Below are positions 33,612 to 42,019 of a DNA stretch of 44,702 nucleotides, one piece after another. The notes under the pieces were generated by a model, which searched no databases, was not told where the DNA came from, and saw only the letters and a program-made list of their open reading frames with translations. Positions within the stretch are counted from its first letter, which is position 1. The number at the start of each line of letters is the position of its first letter. Where the stretch lies: NCBI GenBank assembly GCA_902364975.1, contig CABJFQ010000008.1, forward strand, positions 81,203 through 125,904. Direction: 5' to 3'. A program made the translations under genes and the position numbers. Source of the stretch: Coriobacteriaceae bacterium (GTDB taxonomy: Bacteria > Actinomycetota > Coriobacteriia > Coriobacteriales > Coriobacteriaceae).

Positions 33612-34946
33612 ATGAAACCTATCGTCGCCGTCGTCGGACGCCCCAACGTGGGCAAGTCCACGCTCGTTAACCGCCTGGCCCAGACCTCGGACGCCATCGT
33701 CCACGAGTCCCGCGGCGTCACGCGCGACCGCTCGTATCACACGGCCGATTGGAACGGCCGCGAGTTCACCATCGTCGACACGGGCGGCATCGAGCCGCTC
33801 AAGAGCGACGACGTCTTTGCCACGTCCATCCGCGACCAGGCGCTCGCCGCCGCCGAGGAAGCCGCCGTCATCCTGTTTGTAGTCGATGGCCGCACCGGCG
33901 TCACCGAGGAGGACGAGTCGGTCGCCCGCATGCTCAAGCGCTGCGACAAGCCGGTCTTTCTGCTGGTGAACAAGCTCGACAACCCCGATCGCGAAAACGA
34001 CAGCATCTGGGAGTTCTATTCGCTCGGTATCGGCGAGCCCACGCCGCTCTCGGCCCTGCATGGCCATGGCACGGGCGACCTGCTCGACGATATCGTGGCC
34101 CTGCTTCCCGAGGAAGAAGACGAGGTCGCCGATGAGTTCCCCGACGCGCTGAACGTGGCCATCATCGGCCGCCCCAACGCCGGCAAGTCGTCGCTGTTCA
34201 ACCGCATCCTGGGCGCCGACCGTTCTATCGTGTCCAACATTGCCGGCACGACGCGCGACGCCATCGACACTGTCGTCGAGCGTAACGGCAAGCACTACCG
34301 CATGGTCGACACCGCGGGCATTCGCAAGAAGAGCACCGTGTACGAGAACATCGAGTACTACTCCATGGTCCGCGGCCTGCGCGCCATCGACCGCGCCGAC
34401 GTGGCGCTGCTCGTCGTCGACGCCTCCGTGGGCGTTACCGAGCAGGACCAGAAGGTCATGGGTCTTGCCATCGAGCGCGGCTGCGCCATCGTTGTGCTGC
34501 TCAACAAGTGGGATCTGCTCGACGACGACCGTAAGCGCGAGGCCTGCATGGAGACCATCGACCGCCGTCTGGGCGTCATGGCTCCCTGGGCCCAGTACCT
34601 GCGCATCTCTGCTCTCACCGGCCGCAGCGTCGAGAAGATCTGGGCGATGGTAGACGCCGCCGAAAAGACGCGCTCGCAGAAGATTAGCACCTCGCGCCTC
34701 AACGCGTTCCTCACCGACCTGCGCGAGTTCGGTCATACCGTGGTGGACGGCAAGCGCCGCCTGCGCATGCACTACGTGACCCAGACGGGCGTCAACCCGC
34801 CGACGTTCACGTTCTTCGTCAACCACAGTGACCTGGTCAACGACACCTACCAGCGCTACGTGGAGAACCGCATGCGCTCGACCTTCGACTTTGCCGGCAC
34901 GCCCATTCGACTCTTCTTTAGGAAGAAGGAGCAAAAGGATGCATAA
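33612..34946 (+). CDS. der: Ribosome-assembly GTPase Der (EngA)
   Basis: 444 residues with two GTPase domains and a C-terminal KH-like domain. Domain 1: GRPNVGKST, DTGGIE, NKLD. Domain 2: GRPNAGKSS, DTAGIR, NKWD. ERNGKHYRMVDTAG and the YVENRMRSTFDFAGTPIRL tail are typical. Acts in 50S subunit maturation. RBS AAGGAGAGC; the stop overlaps the plsY start by 8 bp. Confidence 0.97.
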   Translation: MKPIVAVVGRPNVGKSTLVNRLAQTSDAIVHESRGVTRDRSYHTADWNGREFTIVDTGGIEPLKSDDVFATSIRDQALAAAEEAAVILFVVDGRTGVTEEDESVARMLKRCDKPVFLLVNKLDNPDRENDSIWEFYSLGIGEPTPLSALHGHGTGDLLDDIVALLPEEEDEVADEFPDALNVAIIGRPNAGKSSLFNRILGADRSIVSNIAGTTRDAIDTVVERNGKHYRMVDTAGIRKKSTVYENIEYYSMVRGLRAIDRADVALLVVDASVGVTEQDQKVMGLAIERGCAIVVLLNKWDLLDDDRKREACMETIDRRLGVMAPWAQYLRISALTGRSVEKIWAMVDAAEKTRSQKISTSRLNAFLTDLREFGHTVVDGKRRLRMHYVTQTGVNPPTFTFFVNHSDLVNDTYQRYVENRMRSTFDFAGTPIRLFFRKKEQKDA

Positions 34947-35622
34947 TCCGATTCTGCTGACCGCCATCTGCGCCGTGGCCTCGTTCTTTATCGGAGCGAT
35001 TCCGTTTGGCCTGATCTTGGGCCGCGTGTTTAACCACACCGACATTCGCAAGGCGGGCTCCGGTAACATCGGCACCACCAACGCCCTGCGCGTAGCCGGC
35101 CCCAAGGTGGCCGCGCTCACGCTGCTGCTCGACTGCCTTAAGGGCGCCATCTGCGTTGTCATCGCCCGTCCGTTCATCGCGAGCGTGGGCTATGGATTTC
35201 CGCCGAACATCATGGCGCCCGGAGCCCCCGGCGACTGGATGCTCGGTGTCATTTGCCTGGCAGCCGTGTGGGGCCATATCTTCTCGCCCTATCTCAACTT
35301 CCACGGCGGCAAGGGTATCGCAGTTGGTCTGGGTGTCATCCTCGCCTGGTACTGGCCTATTGGCCTGTCGCTGCTGGGCATGTTTATCGTAGCCGTCGCC
35401 ATCACCAAGTATGTGTCAGTGGGTTCGCTTGCCGCGGCCATCGGACTTCCTATCGCTGCTTGCGCGGTCTTTCCGTACAGCAGCCTGGGCCTCAAGTTCT
35501 GCATGGCGATGATCGGCATCACCGTGGTGTGGGCCCATCGCTCGAATATCCAAAAGCTCATGGCCGGTAAGGAGTCCAAGCTCTCGTTTACCAAGCGCGT
35601 CACCGAGCCCGACGATAAGTAG
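34939..35622 (+). CDS. plsY: Glycerol-3-phosphate acyltransferase PlsY
   Basis: 227 residues, polytopic. GSGNIGTTNALRVAG and the HGGKGIAVGLGV loop are the two conserved motifs; the first membrane helix holds SFFIGAIPFGLILGR. Uses acyl-phosphate to acylate glycerol-3-phosphate, whose supply comes from gpsA immediately downstream. Translationally coupled to der. Confidence 0.95.
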   Translation: MHNPILLTAICAVASFFIGAIPFGLILGRVFNHTDIRKAGSGNIGTTNALRVAGPKVAALTLLLDCLKGAICVVIARPFIASVGYGFPPNIMAPGAPGDWMLGVICLAAVWGHIFSPYLNFHGGKGIAVGLGVILAWYWPIGLSLLGMFIVAVAITKYVSVGSLAAAIGLPIAACAVFPYSSLGLKFCMAMIGITVVWAHRSNIQKLMAGKESKLSFTKRVTEPDDK

Positions 35623-35631
35623 GATAGAGTC

Positions 35632-36639
35632 ATGAATGTTGCGCTGATTGGCTCCGGCTCCTGGGGAACCGCCGTCGCCGGCCTCGCCGCCGAGCGAGCC
35701 GAGCGCGTGACCATGTGGGCCCACAGTGAGCAGACGGCCACCGGCATCAATGCCGAGCACCGCAATCCCCGGTATCTGGTGGACTACGAGCTGCCCGGCA
35801 ACGTTGTCGCCGCCACGGACCTGTCGCAGGCGCTCGACGGCGCCGAGGCCATCATCTTTGCCGTGCCCTCCACGCACCTGCGCAGCGTATGCCATCAGGC
35901 AGCACCCTTCATCGCCGCCGACACCCCGGCACTCTGCCTCACCAAGGGTATTGAGCCCGAATCCGGCCTGCTTATGAGTGAGGTCATCGCCAGTGAGATC
36001 GGCAACGAGTCGCGTGTCGCGGCGCTCTCGGGCCCCAACCATGCCGAGGAGATCTGCCGCGGCGGGCTTTCTGCCGCCGTCATCGCCAGCAATGATCCAC
36101 AGGTAGGGGAGACCTTTAAGGACCTGCTCCTATCCACGGCCTTCCGCATCTACCTGTCGCAGGACATGACCGGCGTCGAGGTTTGCGGCGCCATGAAAAA
36201 TGTCATCGCCATCGTGTGCGGCATCTCCGCCGGCTTCGGCGCGGGCGACAACACGCTTGCCCTTATCATGACGCGCGGCCTGGCCGAGATCAGCCGTCTG
36301 GTGCACGCCCGCGGCGGTCAAGCCATGACCTGCATGGGTCTTGCCGGCATGGGTGACCTCATTGCCACCTGCACCTCCGAGCATTCGCGCAACCGCACCT
36401 TTGGCTACGAGTTTGCCCACGGCATCTCGCTCGACGAGTACCAGGCACGTACGCATATGGTGGTCGAGGGCGCCGTCGCGGCCCGCAGCGTCAGTGAGCT
36501 TGCCCGTTCACTGGGCGTAGACATTCCGCTCACCTTTGCCGTGGAGCAAACGCTCTACAACGGTGTTACTTTGGATAGGGCGCTCGAGATTCTCACAGAT
36601 CGCGTCCCTTCTCAAGAGTTCTACGGACTCACCGACTAG
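35632..36639 (+). CDS. gpsA: Glycerol-3-phosphate dehydrogenase [NAD(P)+]
   Basis: 335 residues. N-terminal GSGSWGTAVAGLAAE dinucleotide-binding loop, HLRSVCHQAAPF, LSGPNHAEEI, and EVCGAMKNVIAIVCGISAGF with the catalytic Lys; GLAGMGDLIATCTSEHSRN completes the family pattern. Makes sn-glycerol-3-phosphate for the PlsY/PlsC steps encoded upstream. Confidence 0.96.
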   Translation: MNVALIGSGSWGTAVAGLAAERAERVTMWAHSEQTATGINAEHRNPRYLVDYELPGNVVAATDLSQALDGAEAIIFAVPSTHLRSVCHQAAPFIAADTPALCLTKGIEPESGLLMSEVIASEIGNESRVAALSGPNHAEEICRGGLSAAVIASNDPQVGETFKDLLLSTAFRIYLSQDMTGVEVCGAMKNVIAIVCGISAGFGAGDNTLALIMTRGLAEISRLVHARGGQAMTCMGLAGMGDLIATCTSEHSRNRTFGYEFAHGISLDEYQARTHMVVEGAVAARSVSELARSLGVDIPLTFAVEQTLYNGVTLDRALEILTDRVPSQEFYGLTD

Positions 36640-36657
36640 CGCAGAAAGGCTTCTACC

Positions 36658-37329
36658 ATGGGTTCCATCAAAATCGCTCCGTCTGTCCTTTCGGCCGACA
36701 TGGCCAACCTCAAGGGCGAACTCGACAAGATCGCCGGTGCCGACTACGTGCACTTCGACGTTATGGACGGTCACTTTACCGGCAACCTCACCTTTGGCGT
36801 TGACATCCTTAAGGCCGTCAAGCGCTCCACCGATGTACCGGTCGACGCGCACCTCATGGTGACGAACCCCGACGAGACGGTCGATTGGTACGCCGACGCC
36901 GGTGCCGACATGATCACCGTGCACTACGAGGCTTCCACGCACCTGCACCGCACGCTCACGCATCTGCAGCAGCGCGGCGTCAAGGCCGGCGTGGTGCTCA
37001 ACCCCGCCACCCCCGTGTGCGTGCTCGAGAGCATCATCGACGTCGTCGATATGGTGCTGCTCATGAGCGTGAACCCGGGCTTTGGCGGCCAGAGCTTTAT
37101 CCCGGGCACCATCGCAAAGCTTCACGAGCTCAAGGCCATGTGCGAGCGCCACGGCGTGTCGCCCCTGATCGAGGTCGACGGCGGTATCTCTTCCAAGAAC
37201 ATCGCCGAGGTCGTCAAGGCCGGCGCCAACGTGCTCGTGGCCGGCTCCGCCGTATTTAAGTCCGAAGATCCCGCTGCCGAGGTTGCGCTGCTGCAGAAGC
37301 TGGGCAACGAGGCCGCACAGGAGGCATAA
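36658..37329 (+). CDS. rpe: Ribulose-phosphate 3-epimerase
   Basis: 223 residues, TIM barrel. IAPSVLSADMANLKGELDKI, HFDVMDGHFTGNLTFG (metal His/Asp), VDAHLMVTNPD, MSVNPGFGGQSFIPG and EVDGGISSKNIAE are all present. Pentose-phosphate pathway. RBS AGAAAGG ahead of the ATG. Confidence 0.96.
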   Translation: MGSIKIAPSVLSADMANLKGELDKIAGADYVHFDVMDGHFTGNLTFGVDILKAVKRSTDVPVDAHLMVTNPDETVDWYADAGADMITVHYEASTHLHRTLTHLQQRGVKAGVVLNPATPVCVLESIIDVVDMVLLMSVNPGFGGQSFIPGTIAKLHELKAMCERHGVSPLIEVDGGISSKNIAEVVKAGANVLVAGSAVFKSEDPAAEVALLQKLGNEAAQEA

Positions 37330-37335
37330 ACCCTT

Positions 37336-38514
37336 ATGACCGCAGGTCAAAACCGCATACCCGTGAATCTTGACTATGCCGCCTCGACGCCAATGCGCGC
37401 CGAGGCGCTCCTTGCGCAGCGCGAGTACGACGACAGCGAGCTTGCCGGCGTCAACCCCAACTCGCTGCATTCGCTCGGCCGCAAGGCTGCCGCGCGTCTG
37501 GAGGTTGCACGTCGCGAGATCGCCCGCAGCTTTGGCGCGCACGTCCGCCCGTCCGAGATTGTACTGACCAACGGCGGCACCGAAGCCAACCAGCTGGCGC
37601 TGCTCGGTCTTGCCGAGGGCGCTCGTCAGCGCGATCGCAAGCGCGGTCGCGTAATCGTTTCGGCCATCGAGCACGATTCGATTCTGGACAACCTGCCGCT
37701 GCTGCGTGCCGCCGGCTTTACCGTCGACCTGGTGCAGCCCTGCCGCGCGGGCTACGTTGAGCCTGCCACGCTTGTCGAGCTGCTCAGCGACGACGTGGCA
37801 CTCGTGAGCATTATGGTCGCCAACAACGAAACCGGCGTGGTGCAGCCCATCCGCGAGCTTGCCGCAGCTGCGCACACCGCAGGTGCCCTGTTCCACACCG
37901 ATGCCATCCAGGGCTACTTGCATATTCCACTCGATGTCACCGAGCTGGGCGTCGACGCCATGTCCGTCGCAGCCCACAAGATTGGCGGTCCCGTGGCATC
38001 TGGCGCACTCTACCTTAAGAGCCGCACGCCGCTGCGCCCGCGCATCTTCGGCGGCGGACAGGAGGCCGGTCGTCGTGCCGGCACGCAAGACCTGCGCACG
38101 CAGCTCGCCTTTGCCGCTGCCGCCTCGTCTCTGACGCCCCATGTGGCTCAGGAGCGCGCGAAGCTGCAAGCCCTTTCCGACAAGCTCTACGCCACGCTTA
38201 CGGCCCATCCGCGCATTCACGCCACCATGGGTGACTACGCGCAAGCCGACCGTCTGCCCGGCATGGTATCGATCTACATTGACGGCATGGACTCCGAGGA
38301 ACTCATCATCAAGCTCGACGCCGCCGGCTTTGAGGTTTCGGCCGGCTCGGCGTGCTCGAGCGGCAGCATGGACCCGAGCCATGTGCTCAGCGCCATGGGC
38401 ATTGGTCGCGAGCAGGCACTAGGTGCACTGCGCATTTCCTTTGACGACCGCGTGAATCCGGACGATCTGGACGAGTTTGCCCAGACGCTGCTCTCGATCG
38501 CAGGTGCCGCATGA
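37336..38514 (+). CDS. Cysteine desulfurase (NifS/IscS-like)
   Basis: 392 residues, class-V PLP enzyme. NLDYAASTPMRAEAL, LTNGGTEANQLAL and AIEHDSILD shape the PLP site; VAAHKIGGPVASGALY carries the PLP Lys; SAGSACSSGSMDPSHVL carries the catalytic Cys loop of the IscS/NifS (group I) type. Supplies sulfur for Fe-S clusters and tRNA thiolation. Overlaps the next gene by an ATGA. Confidence 0.92.
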   Translation: MTAGQNRIPVNLDYAASTPMRAEALLAQREYDDSELAGVNPNSLHSLGRKAAARLEVARREIARSFGAHVRPSEIVLTNGGTEANQLALLGLAEGARQRDRKRGRVIVSAIEHDSILDNLPLLRAAGFTVDLVQPCRAGYVEPATLVELLSDDVALVSIMVANNETGVVQPIRELAAAAHTAGALFHTDAIQGYLHIPLDVTELGVDAMSVAAHKIGGPVASGALYLKSRTPLRPRIFGGGQEAGRRAGTQDLRTQLAFAAAASSLTPHVAQERAKLQALSDKLYATLTAHPRIHATMGDYAQADRLPGMVSIYIDGMDSEELIIKLDAAGFEVSAGSACSSGSMDPSHVLSAMGIGREQALGALRISFDDRVNPDDLDEFAQTLLSIAGAA

Positions 38515-39320
38515 TCGTCGCCGAGCTCGAGCGCGCGCTACTGGCACGCTATCCCAAGACGGACACCGAGCCCTGGGACCACGTAGGACTCTCCGTTGGC
38601 GATCCGGCCGCGGAGATCACCGGCGTTGCCTGCGCACTCGATGCGACCGAAGCCAATGTGCACCGCGCCCAGGAGGCCGGAGCCAACGTGCTGCTGACGC
38701 ATCATCCCATCTATATCAAGGCGCCCGAGGCGTTTTGCCCGCCCGGCGCGACGCGCCCCCAATGCAGCGCGGCGCTCTACGAGGCAGCCCGTTGCGGCGT
38801 GAGCATTATCTCGCTCCACACCAACCTGGACCGCTCGCACGAGGCACGTATCTGCCTAAGTAGGCTTTTGGACGCCGCGTCCGCAAGCTCGTTGGAGCAC
38901 GTGGACGACCCCGAGGCCTGCGGACTGGGCGCACTCGCGACCCTCCACGACCCCTGCAGCCTGCGCAACCTTGCCGCACGCGCCGCAGCGGCGTTTGGCA
39001 GCGACCCGCGCGTGTGGGGCGAGGCCGATCACCCGTGCCGCACCATCGCAATTTTGGGCGGTTCGCTGGGTGACTTTGGCGAGCTTGCCATCGCCGCCGG
39101 TGCGGATGTCATCGTGACGGGCGAGGCGGGCTACCACGTGGCGCAAGACCTTGCCTTGCGCGGGCTGCCGGTGATCTTGCTCGGCCACGACCGCTCCGAG
39201 GAGCCGTTCGTTGATATATTGATGAACTCTGCAGTTGACGCCGGGGCCGACCCCCGTCATGCGATTAAAATACTGAACCCTTGCCAATGGTGGACTGTGA
39301 CAAAAGGAGAGAACTTATGA
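38511..39320 (+). CDS. Nif3-like dinuclear metal-centre protein (YqfO/YbgI family)
   Basis: 269 residues. DHVGLSVGDP, LLTHHPIYIK (metal His pair), ISLHTNLDRS and, near the C-terminus, GEAGYHVAQDLALRGLPVILLGHDRSE supply the conserved metal ligands. Forms a hexameric ring in known members; its role is uncertain, with GTP cyclohydrolase-like proposals. The YqfO insert is absent. It ends 4 bp inside the next gene. Confidence 0.9.
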   Translation: MIVAELERALLARYPKTDTEPWDHVGLSVGDPAAEITGVACALDATEANVHRAQEAGANVLLTHHPIYIKAPEAFCPPGATRPQCSAALYEAARCGVSIISLHTNLDRSHEARICLSRLLDAASASSLEHVDDPEACGLGALATLHDPCSLRNLAARAAAAFGSDPRVWGEADHPCRTIAILGGSLGDFGELAIAAGADVIVTGEAGYHVAQDLALRGLPVILLGHDRSEEPFVDILMNSAVDAGADPRHAIKILNPCQWWTVTKGENL

Positions 39321-40036
39321 GCGCCGGCGCTACGCTACTCAAGCTGCAACAGATCGATTTGGAGCTCGCCCGCAACAAGAGCGAACTTGCCAATATGCCG
39401 GAGCTCAAGGAGCTCGCTTCCAAGCGCAAGACCTATGTAAAGCTCAAGTCCGAGATGACCAAGCTCTACGCCCAACGCAAGGACCTGGACATTGAGCTCG
39501 ACGATCTCAACACCACCGAGATTCAGACCAACAACGCCATCGAGGCCGCTAAGAAGCGCCACGTTGACGGCTCCGACTACCGCGAGGTACAGGACCTGGA
39601 AAACGAGCTCGCCACCCTGGCCAAGCGCCTGGACAAGATTGAGCACACCCGCAAGGATGTCGTTGTCGCCCACAAAGAGGCGCTCGACCGCGAGACCCGC
39701 GCGCAGGCCATCATCGCCAAGTTCGAGGAGGGCGTGAAGGCCGATACCAAGGCCGCCCGCGCCAAGGCTGCCGACCTGCAGGCTCAGATCGAAGCCGCCA
39801 CTAAGGAGCGCACCGCTCTTGCCGCCACGCTGCCGGCCGACGTGCTCACCGACTACGAGCGTCTGCTCAAGCAGTTCCGCGGCTTGGCCGTCGAGACCAT
39901 CCAGGGCAACATCCCCACGGTCTGCCACACCGCGCTGCAGGCATCGTCCATGAGCGACCTCAACCACGACGGCAGCGAGATCACGCATTGCCCGTATTGC
40001 CACCGCCTCCTGGTGCTCCCCAGCAAGGAAGCCTAA
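39317..40036 (+). CDS. Coiled-coil zinc-ribbon protein (CT398/YbgI-operon type)
   Basis: 239 residues: a long coiled-coil hairpin (about 5-180; KLQQIDLELARNKSEL...) and a C-terminal zinc-ribbon region. The usual layout has two CxxC pairs; here the second is clear (HCPYCHRLLVLP) while the first has only VCHTAL, so the ligand set may be Cys-His plus Cys-Cys. The family regularly follows the nif3-like gene. Function unclear. AAAGGAGAG ahead of the ATG; overlap with the preceding stop. Confidence 0.85.
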   Translation: MSAGATLLKLQQIDLELARNKSELANMPELKELASKRKTYVKLKSEMTKLYAQRKDLDIELDDLNTTEIQTNNAIEAAKKRHVDGSDYREVQDLENELATLAKRLDKIEHTRKDVVVAHKEALDRETRAQAIIAKFEEGVKADTKAARAKAADLQAQIEAATKERTALAATLPADVLTDYERLLKQFRGLAVETIQGNIPTVCHTALQASSMSDLNHDGSEITHCPYCHRLLVLPSKEA

Positions 40037-41254
40037 ATGATGACGGCGGCATCCAACAATTCAATGCAACTTGAGGGAAAAACGATCCTGCTGGGCATTA
40101 CCGGCGGGATCGCCGCCTATAAGTCGTGCAATATCGTGCGCCTGCTGCAAAAGCGCGGCGCACGTGTCAAAGTCGTTATGAGCGAGCATGCCACGGAGTT
40201 CGTGGGCCCGCTCACGTTCCGCGCGCTCACCAATGAGCCGGTCGCGGTTGGGCTATTCGACGACCCGTCTGACCCCATCCACCATATCTCGCTTGCGCAG
40301 GAGCCCGATCTGGTGGTCGTGGCGCCCGCGACGGCCAATATCATCGCCAAGATGGCCAACGGCATCGCCGACGACCTCATCTCCACCACGCTGCTTGCGA
40401 CGCCGCGGCCCGTCGTGATCGCGCCGGCCATGAACAATGGCATGTGGAAGGCGCCGGCGACGCAGGCCAACATGGCCACGTTGCGCGACCGCGGCGTTCA
40501 CGTGGTGGGACCCGGCAGCGGCTACCTTGCGTGCGGCGACGTGGACACGGGCCGCATGAGCGAGCCCGAGGACATCGTCGAGGCTGTCTGTGAGGTGCTC
40601 AACCCCGTGCCGCAAGACCTGACGGGCAAGCGCATCGTCATCACCGCCGGCCCCACGCACGAGCCGATCGACCCGGTGCGATTCATTGGCAACCGTTCTT
40701 CGGGCAAGATGGGTATCGCCCTGGCGGGGGAGGCCGCACGTCGCGGTGCCGCCGTCACGCTCGTGCTGGGACCGACATCGCTCGACGTTCCCCGCGGTGT
40801 GGAGTGCGTGCACGTACAGACCGCCTCAGAAATGCTCAAAGCAGCGCTGAGCGCCTTCCAGACGGCCGACGCGGCCATTTGCGCCGCCGCCGTCGCCGAC
40901 TACACGCCGGCGGCCCCGGCGGACCATAAGCTCAAAAAGGCCAACGAGCGCCTGGATCGAATCGAGCTCATCGAGACCGTTGACATCTTGGCCGAACTTT
41001 CACGCCAAAAGGGAGATCGCCTCGTAATCGGCTTTGCAGCCGAGACTGATAACGTCGTCGAGTACGCGCAGCGCAAACTCGCGCGTAAGGGTTGCGATGC
41101 CATTATCGCCAACGATGTTTCGCGCGCCGATTCGGGCTTTGGAACCGATACCAACAAAGCTTGGATCGTGAGCACAGCGGGCACGCAAGAACTTCCCGTA
41201 CTAACAAAACCCCAGCTCGCAGATGCAATTTTGGACTTGCTTCAAAATTTGTAA
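40037..41254 (+). CDS. coaBC: Bifunctional phosphopantothenoylcysteine decarboxylase/synthetase
   Basis: 405 residues; two successive steps of coenzyme A synthesis. CoaC half: GITGGIAAYKSCNIVRLLQK (FMN site), PIHHISLAQEPD with the catalytic His, and PAMNNGMWKAPAT with the PAMN motif. CoaB half from about residue 190: ITAGPTHEPIDPVRFIGNRS, CAAAVADYTPA and DHKLKKANERL (KLKK). ATG at 40037 or 40040, directly after the previous stop. Last gene of the long operon. Confidence 0.96.
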   Translation: MMTAASNNSMQLEGKTILLGITGGIAAYKSCNIVRLLQKRGARVKVVMSEHATEFVGPLTFRALTNEPVAVGLFDDPSDPIHHISLAQEPDLVVVAPATANIIAKMANGIADDLISTTLLATPRPVVIAPAMNNGMWKAPATQANMATLRDRGVHVVGPGSGYLACGDVDTGRMSEPEDIVEAVCEVLNPVPQDLTGKRIVITAGPTHEPIDPVRFIGNRSSGKMGIALAGEAARRGAAVTLVLGPTSLDVPRGVECVHVQTASEMLKAALSAFQTADAAICAAAVADYTPAAPADHKLKKANERLDRIELIETVDILAELSRQKGDRLVIGFAAETDNVVEYAQRKLARKGCDAIIANDVSRADSGFGTDTNKAWIVSTAGTQELPVLTKPQLADAILDLLQNL

Positions 41255-41262
41255 AAAAGTTC

Positions 41263-41291
41263 TTGCACAAGGACAAAGTTTCGGGTTAATA
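41263..41291 (+). promoter_or_regulatory. Promoter of tRNA-Pro
   Basis: TTGCAC (41263-41268), 17-bp spacer, TTAATA (41286-41291), about 43 bp before the tRNA; TATACT at 41290 is an alternative -10. Confidence 0.55.
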
Positions 41292-41334
41292 TACTCCCTG
41301 TTGCGAGCGAGAGCAGAGCAACAAACAAAAGCTT

Positions 41335-41411
<77 letters not shown>

Positions 41412-41420
41412 GAAGTTTGC

Positions 41421-41450
41421 AGGTCAGGCACCTAGTGCTTGACCTTTTTT
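41421..41450 (+). terminator. Terminator of tRNA-Pro
   Basis: AGGTCAGGCAC / GTGCTTGACCT stem with one G-T pair, CTA loop, T6. Confidence 0.9.
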
Positions 41451-41597
41451 GTTTTAATCAATTGCTTAATTTTGATTAAGCAACAGGGTGCCAAAAAACT
41501 ACCTGAGCGATAATCGCCTTTTGCGGTTACTTGCGCGTTTTTCACACGCTTGAGCCGATTTATTAACGCGATATGAATCTACATACGCGTAGTTGGT

Positions 41598-41620
41598 ATA
41601 CAGCCGAGTACCGGCTGTAT
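41598..41620. repeat. Hairpin ATACAGCCG / CGGCTGTAT
   Basis: Perfect 9-bp arms with a 5-nt loop in the non-coding stretch after tRNA-Pro. The 41460-41690 region around it contains no gene I can support. Confidence 0.6.
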
Positions 41621-41694
41621 TTATCGCGACGATTTACACAGATATAGCAACTGTAACGAACAGGCGTGTCGCTGTCTTTATTCCAGCAGTTCAC

Positions 41695-41818
41695 TTAATC
41701 GGTGGACGAGTGGGGTGTTGCAACGAAACGCCAAGGAGGATGGGCTCTATACGAGGACGCCGCAGAGGCAATGGCGGGGGGAGTACGGAGGGCGCCCTGA
41801 GAGCCGCTGTATGACCCC
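41695..41818 (+). mobile_element. Possible group II intron fragment
   Basis: Words such as GGTGTTGCAACGAAACGCC, AAGGAGGATGGGCTC and GAGAGCCGCTGTATGACC resemble the intron RNA just upstream of group II intron RT genes (the GAGCCGTATG...GTACGGTTC region), but the downstream half and any RT are missing. From memory of motifs only; no folding was done. Confidence 0.3.
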
Positions 41819-41871
41819 ATGTCTCCTTAACTCGATTATTTGTGTTTCAAGCCACAAATCGGTCGAGCAAT

Positions 41872-41909
41872 TGCCAAAAGAAAGGCCCATGCAGGATTGC
41901 ACGGGCCTT
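41872..41909 (-). terminator. Terminator of the two-component operon
   Basis: Read on the minus strand: AAGGCCC-TGCA stem with GGGCCTT, 4-nt loop, then TTTCTTTTG. Lies about 110 bp after the kinase stop; the plus strand has no T tract. Confidence 0.75.
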
Positions 41910-42019
41910 ACATCAGATCAAATTTGAGCTAGAAGCACCAAATGGGGCAGACGCAACACCATCTCGTCGCGCCCTCGGCGAGCGACATATCACAGTCGAG
42001 GTAGACATCGAGGAAATAG

